A stretch of 50,196 nt of DNA from the NCBI RefSeq assembly GCF_023502395.1, contig NZ_JAMFMB010000028.1:1-50196 (forward strand), given 5' to 3'. The translations under genes were made by a program, and so were the position numbers. This stretch comes from Ruegeria spongiae. GTDB lineage: Bacteria; Pseudomonadota; Alphaproteobacteria; Rhodobacterales; Rhodobacteraceae. This document shows positions 32,460-40,979 of the stretch, one piece after another. The notes beneath the pieces are model-generated. The model saw only the letters and a list, made by a program, of their open reading frames with translations. It was not told the DNA's origin and ran no database searches. The first letter of the stretch is position 1; each line of letters opens with the position of its first letter.

Positions 32460-32490
32460 ATTCCGGCCAATGGATACCGCATTCCGGCCA
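32460..32490. repeat. Direct repeat ATTCCGGCCA spaced by 21 bp
   Basis: ATTCCGGCCA occurs at 32460-32469 and 32481-32490. A 21-base repeat interval is two helical turns, so the two copies face the same side of DNA, as tandem operators do. It lies in the intergenic region before the small gene at 32620. Confidence 0.45.
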
Positions 32491-32527
32491 CGCTATTGAT
32501 GGGCCTTTTCTGCTGCTTACCTGCGGA

Positions 32528-32545
32528 TTGTTCTTCACGGAACAA
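32528..32545. promoter_or_regulatory. TTGTTC-N6-GAACAA palindrome
   Basis: A perfect 6-bp dyad with a 6-base centre, about 75 bases before the CrpP/Rmf-like gene. No T-run follows, so an operator is more likely than a terminator. It does not match the GTTC-N7-GTTC LexA pattern. Confidence 0.4.
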
Positions 32546-32619
32546 GGCTGGGCGAGGGTTCGCGACCCGGTGACCCCAGCCTCCCGTGAAGATGACCCAA
32601 CCCGTGAAAGGACCAATGG

Positions 32620-32862
32620 ATGCTGTGGAATAACAAAGTTGCGGACGCCGTGCAGAAGCGGACGCATGACCTGCTGGATATCGTGAAGGCCGGGCAGGAT
32701 GCCCGCCTGAAAGGATTGACGCTGGACGACAACCCCTATTGCATCCTGTCCGAACGCCCCTTCATGTTCATGTGGGACAAAGGCTGGAAAGCGGAAGACT
32801 GGGCGCAGGCGACCAATCCCGAAAGGACGCTTGAGCCAGTGGCGCCGAAAGTGACCCACTGA
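32620..32862 (+). CDS. CrpP/Rmf-like small protein, putative
   Basis: An 80-residue protein. GQDARLKGLTLDDNPYCILS followed by FMWDKGW fits the G-x2-A-x3-G...PY...W-x2-GW spacing of the ribosome modulation factor/CrpP-like group. In those families it forms a small helical RNA- or nucleotide-interacting domain. The N-terminal helix (VADAVQKRTHDLLDIV) is extra. It stands alone between the MATE gene and the imuA cassette, with repeated and palindromic sites upstream that suggest regulation. The family call rests on pattern only. Confidence 0.5.
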   Translation: MLWNNKVADAVQKRTHDLLDIVKAGQDARLKGLTLDDNPYCILSERPFMFMWDKGWKAEDWAQATNPERTLEPVAPKVTH

Positions 32863-32935
32863 CCCGACGTGAACGTGGCATCCTGTGGCAGAGACGCTCT
32901 CGCATCTCTGCCCTGATCGCCTATACTCAGCGCTG

Positions 32936-33517
32936 ATGACTGACACTCCGATCCCGTATTATCCGCCCAAAAAGCACCGCACCCATGAGGTCTGCGGCGC
33001 GGGGGCGGTGTTTTTTGCCCTCGTGCTGGCCGCGCGGCTGGACGGGCCGGTGATCTGGGTGCGCGAGGCCTGGCAGGGAACGCAGCTTACGCCCTCCGGG
33101 TTTCACCCGATCCTCGACCCGGCCCATCTTCTGATCGCCTCGGCCAAGGACCAGACCGACGCTCTGGCAGTGACCGAAGAGGCGCTGCGCGCGGGCGCGG
33201 TGTCGCTGGTGGTGACCGAGTTGAGCAAGCCGCTCGACCTGACCGCCGGACGGCGGCTGCAACTGGCCGCGCGCGACGGCAAGGCCACCGCGCTGGCGCT
33301 GATCCCCGAGGGCATGGGCAGCAACGCGGTCGAGACGCGCTGGTCCTGCGCGCCGGTATTCGATCCGCAGGACTCGACTCACCAGCGGTGGGAGCTTATT
33401 AAGAACAAATCAGGAACATTGGGGGTCTGGGATGTTCGATGGGATCACTCGGCGCGTCGTATCGCTGTGGTTCCCCCGGTTGGCCAGCGACCGGGTTCTA
33501 CGGGCGCGCCCGGCTGA
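32936..33517 (+). CDS. imuA: ImuA, SOS mutagenesis accessory protein
   Basis: A 193-residue ImuA of the short alphaproteobacterial type, RecA-like without a clear Walker A. Typical parts are HEVCGAGAVFFALVLAA near the start, WVREAW and the C-terminal RWELIKNKSGTLGVWDVRW. It acts with ImuB and DnaE2 in damage-induced mutagenic synthesis. ATG 32936 gives the family start. The 3' end overlaps imuB by 86 bases and contains a LexA-type box at 33403-33417. I see no such box upstream of imuA itself. Confidence 0.85.
   Translation: MTDTPIPYYPPKKHRTHEVCGAGAVFFALVLAARLDGPVIWVREAWQGTQLTPSGFHPILDPAHLLIASAKDQTDALAVTEEALRAGAVSLVVTELSKPLDLTAGRRLQLAARDGKATALALIPEGMGSNAVETRWSCAPVFDPQDSTHQRWELIKNKSGTLGVWDVRWDHSARRIAVVPPVGQRPGSTGAPG
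33403..33417. promoter_or_regulatory. LexA-type SOS box inside the imuA 3' end
   Basis: GAAC-AAATCAG-GAAC is an exact GAAC-N7-GAAC, the complement of the alphaproteobacterial GTTC-N7-GTTC SOS box. It ends 14 bases before the imuB ATG. The codons across it (AAA TCA GGA ACA) are A-ending and unusual in this GC-rich gene, which suggests the DNA sequence is held for regulation. Confidence 0.6.
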
Positions 33518-34910
33518 GGGGCCCTTTGCCCTGACGCTGATTGAAAGCAACGCCAACCGGCTTTATTGCCTGAACCAGGCGGCCGAGGATCAGGGCCTGA
33601 ACCGGGGCATGTCCTATTCCGATGCCCGCGCCTTTGCGCCCTCCCTGATCAGCCAACCGGCCCATCCGCAAGCCGATGAACGGTTCCTCGTCACCTTGCG
33701 CCGCTGGGCCACGCGATATTGCCCCTGGGTCGGGCTGGAGGGGCGCGACGGGCTGGTGCTGGATGTCACTGGCGCGACCCATCTGCTGGGCGGCGAGGCG
33801 GCCCTGATCAAAGATATCCACCAGCGTTTCGCACGGGCGGGGATCACGGTTCGGGTCGGCATGGGGGACACCCGCGGGGCCGCCTGGGCACTGGCCCGTC
33901 ATGGCGGTGGCGTGGCCGCGCCGGGCCAGATGCTGGAGGCCATCGGGAACCTCCCCGTGGCCGCGCTGCGAATCGAGGACGCGACCTCGCTCGCCCTGCA
34001 GCGGCTGGGTCTGCGCACCATCTCTGACCTGTCCCGCGCGCCACGCGCGTCGCTGGCACGCCGGTTCGGGGCTTCCCTGATGCTGCGGCTGGATCAGGCG
34101 CTGGGCACCCAGCCCGAAGAGCTCTCTCCGCTGGCCGAACCGCCCCATTACGGCACCCGCATGACCCTGCCCGAACCCATCGGCCTGACATCGGATGTGA
34201 TGGCAGGCACGTCGCGCCTGCTGGACCAGCTCTGCGCCAAGCTGAAGGCGCAGGAGACCGGCGCGCGGGTACTGACCCTGACCCTGCGCCGGGTCGATCA
34301 GGACAGCCAGCAGGTCGAGCTGCGGCTGGCCCGCCCCCTGCGCGATCCACACCGCATCCTGCCGCTGTTCCAGCGCGGCGTGGACGCGGTGGATGCGGGC
34401 TTTGGCATCGACCAGCTGCGGCTTGAGGCCACGCAGGTCGAACCGCTGCCGGTGCAACAGCTCAGCCATGTCGCGACCGGGCGGCAGGATAAGCTGGATG
34501 ACCTCATCACCCGGATCGGCACAAGGATCGGGTTGGAGAATGTGCAGCGTTTCCTGCCCGCCGACAGCCACATCCCCGAGCGCAGCTTCCTGATCGCCCC
34601 CGCCGCCCATTCGCGCCCCGAACCGGGCTGGGGTACGCCGCGCCCGCGCCCGCTGATCCTGTTTGCGCCCGAACCCATCGCGGGCACCGGGGCGCAACCG
34701 CCGCGCCAGTTCCGCTGGCGGCGCATGTCGCTGACCACCGGGCGCGCCACCGGGCCGGAACGCATCGCCCCGGAATGGTGGCTGAGCGATGAGAACTGGC
34801 GCTCGGGCCTGCGCGACTACTGGCATGTGGAAACCCGGCAGGGCCGCAGGCTGTGGCTGTTCCACACGCCGCAATCCCCCGGCTGGTTCGTGCAGGGAGA
34901 GTTCGCATGA
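33432..34910 (+). CDS. imuB: ImuB, Y-family polymerase-like protein
   Basis: A 492-residue DinB-like protein. Its N-terminus reads VVSLWFPRLASDR where active Y-family polymerases have a catalytic Asp. The second motif is GLVLDVTGATHLLGG in place of the SxDE-containing motif, so polymerase catalysis is lost, as known for ImuB. The thumb/HhH region (LRTISDLSRAPRASLARRFG) follows. It bridges the beta clamp, ImuA and DnaE2. Its end overlaps the dnaE2 start by four bases (ATGA). Confidence 0.88.
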   Translation: MFDGITRRVVSLWFPRLASDRVLRARPAEGPFALTLIESNANRLYCLNQAAEDQGLNRGMSYSDARAFAPSLISQPAHPQADERFLVTLRRWATRYCPWVGLEGRDGLVLDVTGATHLLGGEAALIKDIHQRFARAGITVRVGMGDTRGAAWALARHGGGVAAPGQMLEAIGNLPVAALRIEDATSLALQRLGLRTISDLSRAPRASLARRFGASLMLRLDQALGTQPEELSPLAEPPHYGTRMTLPEPIGLTSDVMAGTSRLLDQLCAKLKAQETGARVLTLTLRRVDQDSQQVELRLARPLRDPHRILPLFQRGVDAVDAGFGIDQLRLEATQVEPLPVQQLSHVATGRQDKLDDLITRIGTRIGLENVQRFLPADSHIPERSFLIAPAAHSRPEPGWGTPRPRPLILFAPEPIAGTGAQPPRQFRWRRMSLTTGRATGPERIAPEWWLSDENWRSGLRDYWHVETRQGRRLWLFHTPQSPGWFVQGEFA

Positions 34911-37900
34911 GCCCCCCCGACACCGACCTCACTCCGCCTTATGCCGAGCTGTGCGTGACGACCAATTTCACTTTCCTCACCGGGGCCTCGCACCCCGAGG
35001 AACTGGTCACCCGCGCCGCCGAGCTGGGGCTGAGCGCCATCGCTCTCACCGACCGCAACTCGCTGGCCGGTGTGGTACGGGCCTTCCGGGCGCTGAAAGA
35101 GCTGAAGCGTGGCGTTGAAGAGACGATCCGCATTCCCTCGCAACACCGCACCGATAGCTGCTCGCGGCAGGAAATCGGCACCCCGAGCGACATTCCACGG
35201 CCCGAAACCGTGCATCTGCCCAAGCTGATCGTGGGCTGCCGTCTGGTGCTGCGCGACAGCCCCGCCCATTGGCTCGCCCTGCCCCGCGACCGCGCCGCCT
35301 ATCAGCGGCTGGCCCGGCTGCTGACGCTGGGCAAACGGCGTGCCGAAAAGGGCGACTGCCATCTCGACCTGCGCGACCTGCTGGAGGCCGGGCACGGCCT
35401 GATCCTGATCGCCCTGCCGCAAGGTCCGCTCACCGCCAGCACCCAAGCGATCCGGCAGGTGCAGCGCCGCTTCCCGGGCCATGTCTTTCTGGGGGCCGCG
35501 CCGCGCTATGACGGCTCGGATCAGGCGCATTTCACCGCCTGCGCGGCGCTGGCGCAGCGTTGCGCGACCCCGATGGTGGCGGTGGGCGATGTGCTGATGC
35601 ACCGGGCCAGCCGCCGACAACTGGCCGATGTGCTGACCTGCATGCGCGCGCATATCACCATCGACAGGATCGGCACCCGCGCCCTGCCCAATGCGGAACG
35701 CCGCCTGAAGGGCGCCGCTGACATGGCGCGGCTGTTCCGCCACCACCCCGCCGCCCTGCGCCGCACCGGTGAAATCGCCGCGCGCTGCAGCTTTGACCTG
35801 AGCGAGCTCAGCTATGAATACCCCGACGAGATCTCGGGTGGCGAAGCCCCGCAGGACCGGCTGGAACGGCTGACCCGCGAGGGGCTGCGCCGCCGCTGCC
35901 CCGATGGCGTGCCGCAACGCTATCTGGAGATGGCCGCAAAAGAGCTGCGCCTGGTCGGCGATCTGGGCTTTGCTGCCTATTTCCTGACCGTGCATGGCAT
36001 CGTGTGCCATGCACGCTCGATCGGTATCCTGTGTCAGGGGCGCGGCTCGGCGGCCAATTCGATCCTGTGTTATGCGCTGGGGATCACCGATGTGGGGCCC
36101 GACCAGATCACCATGGTGTTCGAACGCTTCGTGTCGAAATACCGGGGCGAGCCGCCCGATATCGACGTGGATTTCGAACATGAACGCCGCGAAGAAGTGA
36201 TCCAGCACATCTACAAGACCTATGGCCGCCACCGCGCCGGGCTCTGCGCCACGGTGATCCATTTCCGCTCGCGCGCCGCGATCCGCGAGGTGGGCAAGGT
36301 GATGGGCCTGTCCCAAGACATCACCGCCAGCCTCTCGGGCCAGATCTGGGGCATGTCCAATGGCGGGGCCGATCCCGAGCGGATCAAGGAGTTGGGCCTG
36401 GATCTGAACGACCGGCGGCTGGCTCAGACCATCCGCCTGATTGGCGAAATCATCGGCTTCCCCCGCCACCTCAGCCAGCATGTGGGTGGCTTTGTCATCA
36501 CCAAGGGGCGGCTTGATGAGCTTTGCCCCATCGAGAACGCCGCGATGGAGGACCGCACTGTCATCGAATGGGACAAGGACGATATCGACGCGCTGGGGAT
36601 CCTCAAGGTCGATGTGCTGGGGCTGGGCATGCTCAGCTGTATCCGCAAGGCCTTTGACCTGCTGCACCTGCACGAACGTGAAAACCTCAGCATCGCCACG
36701 GTCCCGCAAGAGGACAGCGCGGTCTATGACATGCTCTGCAAGGCGGATGCGGTGGGGGTGTTTCAGGTGGAAAGCCGGGCGCAGATGAACTTTCTGCCCC
36801 GGATGTTGCCGCGCAAGTTTTATGATCTGGTGATCGAGGTCGCCATCGTGCGCCCCGGCCCCATTCAGGGCGGCATGGTGCACCCCTATATCAACCGCCG
36901 ACAAGGGCGCGAGCCGATCGCCTTCCCCTCGCTCGAACTGCAGGAGGTGCTGGGCAAGACGCTGGGCGTGCCGCTGTTTCAAGAACAGGCGATGCAGATC
37001 GCGGTGGTCGCCGCCGGTTTCACCCCCGAAGAGGCCGACCGCCTGCGCCGCTCGCTCGCCACCTTCCGCAAGATGGGCACGATCGGCAGTTTCCGCGACC
37101 GGTTCATCGGCGGCATGCTGGAACGCGGTTATGAGCTGCCCTTTGCCGAACGCTGCTTTTCCCAGATCGAAGGGTTCGGCGAATATGGCTTTCCCGAAAG
37201 CCATGCCGCCGCCTTTGCCATGCTGGTCTATGTCTCGGCCTGGCTGAAATGCCACCACCCGGCGGTGTTTGCCTGCGCGCTGCTCAATTCGCAGCCCATG
37301 GGCTTTTACGCCCCCGCCCAGATCGTGCGCGATGCCCGCGAACACAGCGTCGAAACCCGCCCGGTCTGCGTCAACGCCTCGACCTGGGACAACCGGTTGG
37401 AACGCCGCGCCGACGGGGCCTTGGCGCTGCGGCTGGGGTTCCGCCAGATCAAGGGCTTCAAGGAAGAGGATGCGGGCTGGATCGTGGCCGCGCGCGGCAA
37501 TGGCTACCGCGACCCCGAGGCACTGTGGCTGCGCGCCGGGATCAGACCGGCGGTGCTGGAGCGGCTGGCCGAGGCGGATGCCTTCTGCGACATGGGCCTG
37601 ACCCGCCGCGACGCGCTCTGGCAGGTCAAGGCGATCCGTGGCCAGCAACCGCTGCCGCTGTTCAACGATCCCATTGATGGTGAAAGCATAAACGAGCCGC
37701 AGGTCGACCTGCCCCCCATGCATCTGGGCGAGGAGGTGGTGGAGGATTACGTCTCGCTCCGGCTGACCCTGCGCGCCCACCCGATGGAGCTGCTGCGCCC
37801 CTCGCTGCCCGGTCTGACCCCGCATGACCAACTGCCCGCCGCGCCGCTGAGCCGCACGCAAGTCTGTGGTCTGGTCATCACCCGACAGCGTCCGGGTACT

Positions 37901-38242
37901 GCCTCAGGCGTGATCTTTCTGACGCTGGAGGATGAAACCGGGGTCAGCAATGTGGTGGTCTGGCCCAAGGTCTATGAACGCTTCCGGCGCGTGGTGATGG
38001 GCGGGCGGTTGCTGCGGGTGACCGGCTATCTGCAACGCGAGGGTATCGTGGTGCATCTGATCGCGCAACAGATCGAGGATCTGTCCCATAAACTGACCGA
38101 ACTGGGCCACCCGATGGACGAGGCCATCGGCATCACCCAGCCGCAAGCCGATGACGCTCCACGCCCGCAACGCCAGCCACCCCGCGCCATGCATCCGCGC
38201 GAACAGGCCAAGCGGCTGTTTCCCAGCCGGGATTTTCACTGA
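34907..38242 (+). CDS. dnaE2: DnaE2, error-prone DNA polymerase III alpha subunit
   Basis: A 1111-residue C-family polymerase. The PHP domain is N-terminal (NFTFLTGASHPEELVTRAAE, then ALTDRNSLAGVVRAF). The palm carries catalytic aspartates in PPDIDVDFEHERREEVI at about residues 420-436. A C-terminal OB-fold region has CGLVITRQRPGTASG. It carries out translesion synthesis with ImuA and ImuB after DNA damage. ATG 34907 overlaps the imuB stop. A strong hairpin at 38264 ends the transcript. Confidence 0.92.
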   Translation: MSPPDTDLTPPYAELCVTTNFTFLTGASHPEELVTRAAELGLSAIALTDRNSLAGVVRAFRALKELKRGVEETIRIPSQHRTDSCSRQEIGTPSDIPRPETVHLPKLIVGCRLVLRDSPAHWLALPRDRAAYQRLARLLTLGKRRAEKGDCHLDLRDLLEAGHGLILIALPQGPLTASTQAIRQVQRRFPGHVFLGAAPRYDGSDQAHFTACAALAQRCATPMVAVGDVLMHRASRRQLADVLTCMRAHITIDRIGTRALPNAERRLKGAADMARLFRHHPAALRRTGEIAARCSFDLSELSYEYPDEISGGEAPQDRLERLTREGLRRRCPDGVPQRYLEMAAKELRLVGDLGFAAYFLTVHGIVCHARSIGILCQGRGSAANSILCYALGITDVGPDQITMVFERFVSKYRGEPPDIDVDFEHERREEVIQHIYKTYGRHRAGLCATVIHFRSRAAIREVGKVMGLSQDITASLSGQIWGMSNGGADPERIKELGLDLNDRRLAQTIRLIGEIIGFPRHLSQHVGGFVITKGRLDELCPIENAAMEDRTVIEWDKDDIDALGILKVDVLGLGMLSCIRKAFDLLHLHERENLSIATVPQEDSAVYDMLCKADAVGVFQVESRAQMNFLPRMLPRKFYDLVIEVAIVRPGPIQGGMVHPYINRRQGREPIAFPSLELQEVLGKTLGVPLFQEQAMQIAVVAAGFTPEEADRLRRSLATFRKMGTIGSFRDRFIGGMLERGYELPFAERCFSQIEGFGEYGFPESHAAAFAMLVYVSAWLKCHHPAVFACALLNSQPMGFYAPAQIVRDAREHSVETRPVCVNASTWDNRLERRADGALALRLGFRQIKGFKEEDAGWIVAARGNGYRDPEALWLRAGIRPAVLERLAEADAFCDMGLTRRDALWQVKAIRGQQPLPLFNDPIDGESINEPQVDLPPMHLGEEVVEDYVSLRLTLRAHPMELLRPSLPGLTPHDQLPAAPLSRTQVCGLVITRQRPGTASGVIFLTLEDETGVSNVVVWPKVYERFRRVVMGGRLLRVTGYLQREGIVVHLIAQQIEDLSHKLTELGHPMDEAIGITQPQADDAPRPQRQPPRAMHPREQAKRLFPSRDFH

Positions 38243-38263
38243 GATATGTGGGAAGATCAGGGG

Positions 38264-38292
38264 GGACCGGGGCGCATTCAGCGCCCCGGTCC
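38264..38292. terminator. Bidirectional terminator between dnaE2 and the AGCS gene
   Basis: A perfect 12-bp stem (GGACCGGGGCGC with its complement) and a 5-base ATTCA loop lie between two convergent stops. TCTTT follows on the plus side. Confidence 0.75.
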
Positions 38293-38299
38293 GATGTCT

Positions 38300-39853
38300 T
38301 TAGTGCTCGAACTTGCGAATCTCGCCGCTCTTGAGGCGGGCCGAGTAGGAGGCAAGCTCTTCGCGCACTTTCTTCATCAGGAAGTAGAGCGCAAAGACGT
38401 TCACAACCGCCATCGCAAAGATTGCCGCATCCGAGAAGTCGATGACCGGACCCAGATTCGCCGCCGCACCGATGACCACGAAGATGCAGAAGATGACCTT
38501 GAACGCCAGCTCCTTGGCGTGGCCTTCACCGAACAGATAGGTCCAGGCCTTGAGTCCGTAATAGGACCAGCTGATCATGGTCGAGAAGGCAAACAGGATC
38601 ACCGCAACCGCAAGGATATACGGGAAGAAGCTGAAGGCGCTGCCAAAGGCGGCAGAGGTCAGGCTGACGCCCGAGTTGCCATCCACGGTTGCGATCGCAG
38701 TACCCGCCTCGTTCAGCATGTAGTTGCCGGTTTCCGGATCGATGATCAGCTGTTGGGTGATGATGATCACCAGCGCCGTCATCGTACAGATCACGACCGT
38801 ATCAATGAACGGCTCCAGCAGCGAGACGAACCCTTCGGTGATCGGTTCCTTGGTTCGCACCGCCGAGTGGGCAATCGCCGCCGAGCCAACGCCCGCCTCA
38901 TTCGAGAAGGCCGCCCGCTTGAAGCCCTGGATCAACGCTCCGACCATGCCACCTGCAACACCCAGACCGGTGAAGGCACCGGCAAAAATCTGACCGAACG
39001 CCCAACCGATCATATCCGCATTCATGATGAGAATGACCAGAGCGGTCAGCACATAGAGAACACCCATGAACGGCACGACTTTTTCGGTCACCCGTGCGAT
39101 GGATTTCAACCCGCCCACGATCACAAGGAACACGATGATCGCGAAAACCAGCCCTGTGATCCAGCCGGGATAGTCTCCGGTAATGCCCGCGATCTGCTGA
39201 TGCGCCTGATTGGCCTGGAACATGTTGCCCCCGCCCAGCGCTCCAAGGATACAGAAGATCGAGAACAGGATCGCCAGAAACCCGCCACCCGGCAGGCCCA
39301 GTTCCTTGAAGCCCTTGGACATATAGTACATCGGACCACCCGACACGGTGCCGTCTTCATACTCGTTCCGATACTTCACACCCAGCGTACATTCGGTGAA
39401 TTTCGACGCCATGCCCAACAGGCCGGCAAGGATCATCCAGAAGGTCGCCCCCGGACCGCCGATGCCAACGGCCACCGCCACACCGGCGATGTTGCCAAGA
39501 CCCACGGTCCCCGACAGCGCCGTGGCAAGGGCCTGAAAGTGGCTGACCTCGCCCGCGTCATTGGGATCGGAATAATCGCCTTTGACCAAGCTGATGGCGT
39601 GGCCGAAAAACCGTGCCTGCACCAGCGCAAAGTAGATGGTGAAAACAGAGGCGGCCACAACCAGCCACATCACGATCCAGGGAAAACTTGTCCCCGGAAT
39701 CGGCGCAAAGATGAAGCTGACGAAAGGTCCCGTCAGTTCGGCAAATTTCTGGTTGATCTTCTCATCCAGCCCCATCGCCTCTTGCGCGGCGGCGGCAGTG
39801 GTCAGCAGCGGCAGCATCACGCCGGCCAACCCGAATTTGGACAGATATTTCAT
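38300..39853 (-). CDS. AGCS-family sodium:alanine/glycine symporter
   Basis: A 517-residue polytopic symporter. After a signal-like N-terminus (residues 1-23), the conserved core includes ALSGTVGLGNIAGVAVAV near residue 110 and FSNEAGVGSAAIAHSA near 320, both diagnostic for AGCS. It imports alanine or glycine with Na+. ATG 39853 is chosen over an upstream frame extension. It lies 10 bases after the Usp gene, in one leftward operon divergent from the Lrp regulator. Confidence 0.9.
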   Translation of the reverse strand: MKYLSKFGLAGVMLPLLTTAAAAQEAMGLDEKINQKFAELTGPFVSFIFAPIPGTSFPWIVMWLVVAASVFTIYFALVQARFFGHAISLVKGDYSDPNDAGEVSHFQALATALSGTVGLGNIAGVAVAVGIGGPGATFWMILAGLLGMASKFTECTLGVKYRNEYEDGTVSGGPMYYMSKGFKELGLPGGGFLAILFSIFCILGALGGGNMFQANQAHQQIAGITGDYPGWITGLVFAIIVFLVIVGGLKSIARVTEKVVPFMGVLYVLTALVILIMNADMIGWAFGQIFAGAFTGLGVAGGMVGALIQGFKRAAFSNEAGVGSAAIAHSAVRTKEPITEGFVSLLEPFIDTVVICTMTALVIIITQQLIIDPETGNYMLNEAGTAIATVDGNSGVSLTSAAFGSAFSFFPYILAVAVILFAFSTMISWSYYGLKAWTYLFGEGHAKELAFKVIFCIFVVIGAAANLGPVIDFSDAAIFAMAVVNVFALYFLMKKVREELASYSARLKSGEIRKFEH

Positions 39854-39863
39854 GGCGCTCTCC

Positions 39864-40301
39864 TTATCCGATGACCGTGACCGGCACGTCGGCATGCATG
39901 ACCAGATTCTGGGTCGAGCTGCCGAAAATGCGCTTGGTAAAGCCGTGCTCCGAGGCGCGGCCCACGATGATCTGCGCGCCCCCGTTATTCACCGCGATGG
40001 TGTTGAGCGTCTCGGCAACGTCGCCATGGCGCACGATGCCGCTGGCAGTGAAACCGGCCTCTTTCAGAGCGCTGACCGCAGGGTCCACCACGCGGCTGGT
40101 TGCGGTTTCGATTTCTTCTTCACGCCGCTTGTGCCGCGTCGCGTTTTCCTCGGGTGTCTGGAACGTGAAGGGTGACCATTCGATCACATAGGCGCAAAGC
40201 AATTCGCACGCATCCAGCCGCGCGGCCAGATCCTTGGCAAATTCAATTGCGCGCCCTCCGGTTTCCGTCCCGTCCAGTCCAATGACTATCTTGACGGTCA
40301 T
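39864..40301 (-). CDS. Universal stress protein (UspA family)
   Basis: A 145-residue Usp domain. It opens KIVIGLDGTETGGRAIEFA and ends GRASEHGFTKRIFGSSTQNLV, which resembles the nucleotide-binding G-x2-G-x9-G-S motif. It is cotranscribed with the AGCS symporter and divergent from lrp. Usp proteins are often paired with transporters and tune them; that role is inferred here. Confidence 0.88.
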   Translation of the reverse strand: MTVKIVIGLDGTETGGRAIEFAKDLAARLDACELLCAYVIEWSPFTFQTPEENATRHKRREEEIETATSRVVDPAVSALKEAGFTASGIVRHGDVAETLNTIAVNNGGAQIIVGRASEHGFTKRIFGSSTQNLVMHADVPVTVIG

Positions 40302-40440
40302 TTCTGTCCTCCGTTTTGTCTTTTCTTTTCTTTGGTCGGACCATCAGGCCCCAAAAAGGCTGTTGCGACAAGGTGTCACGTTAAGACCAGCCTGCATGCA
40401 GTATCAGTAATAATCACTAGGAAATGGGTTTATTCTTGGG

Positions 40441-40459
40441 GAATTTACGGTAAAAATTC
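40441..40459. promoter_or_regulatory. GAATTT-N7-AAATTC dyad upstream of the Lrp gene
   Basis: A perfect 6-bp AT-rich dyad 34 bases before the Lrp start, in the region shared with the divergent usp-AGCS operon. AT-rich dyads of this size are typical Lrp/AsnC targets. Confidence 0.4.
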
Positions 40460-40493
40460 TTCTCAAGAGCGCATTTCAAAGGGAAAAAACCTG

Positions 40494-40979
40494 ATGGGCA
40501 GGGAATTGGATCGCATCGATCAACGCATTCTGGCCGAGCTGGCGGCGAATGGCCGCCTGTCGATTGTCGAGCTTGCCGCGCGCGTCAACCTGACCAATAC
40601 GCCCTGTTCCGAGCGTGTCAAACGGCTGGAACGCAGCGGCTATATCAGCGGCTACCGGGCCCTGCTGGACAAGGAACGTCTGGGGTTGGGCCACCTGACG
40701 GTGGTGCAGGTCTCGCTCGCGGCGACCGCCGACACCTCGCTTGAGGATTTCAACCGCGCGGTTCGCGACATTCCCGAAATCGAGACCTGCCTGATGGTCG
40801 CGGGGTCCTTTGATTATCTGCTGACCGTGCGCACCCGCGACATCGCGCATTTCCGCGATGTTCTGGGCGACCGGATCAACCGGCTGCCGGGTATTCACCA
40901 GACCAATTCATTCGCCGTCATGGAAACGGTCCGGCATCCCGATATGCGGCCAGCGCAAGACCATCGACCACCGCCGTGA
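40494..40979 (+). CDS. Lrp/AsnC-family transcriptional regulator
   Basis: A 161-residue protein with the HTH at about residues 5-55 (LDRIDQRILAELAANGRLSI, then ELAARVNLTNTPCSERVKRLE) and a C-terminal RAM ligand domain (CLMVAGSFDYLLTVRTRDI). ATG 40494 has AAGGGA upstream. It is divergent from usp-AGCS and is the natural amino acid-responsive regulator of that operon. Its last 62 bases overlap the convergent YegD-like gene. Confidence 0.88.
   Translation: MGRELDRIDQRILAELAANGRLSIVELAARVNLTNTPCSERVKRLERSGYISGYRALLDKERLGLGHLTVVQVSLAATADTSLEDFNRAVRDIPEIETCLMVAGSFDYLLTVRTRDIAHFRDVLGDRINRLPGIHQTNSFAVMETVRHPDMRPAQDHRPPP

Noticed and set aside
32863-32935. Possible LexA box upstream of imuA
   Set aside because: There is one GAAC half-site, but seven bases later the sequence is CCTG, so the second half-site is absent.
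34817-37861. 1014-codon open frame antisense to dnaE2
   Set aside because: It is the GC-rich complement frame of a well-supported polymerase gene, has His/Gln/Ala-rich shadow composition and shows no domain.
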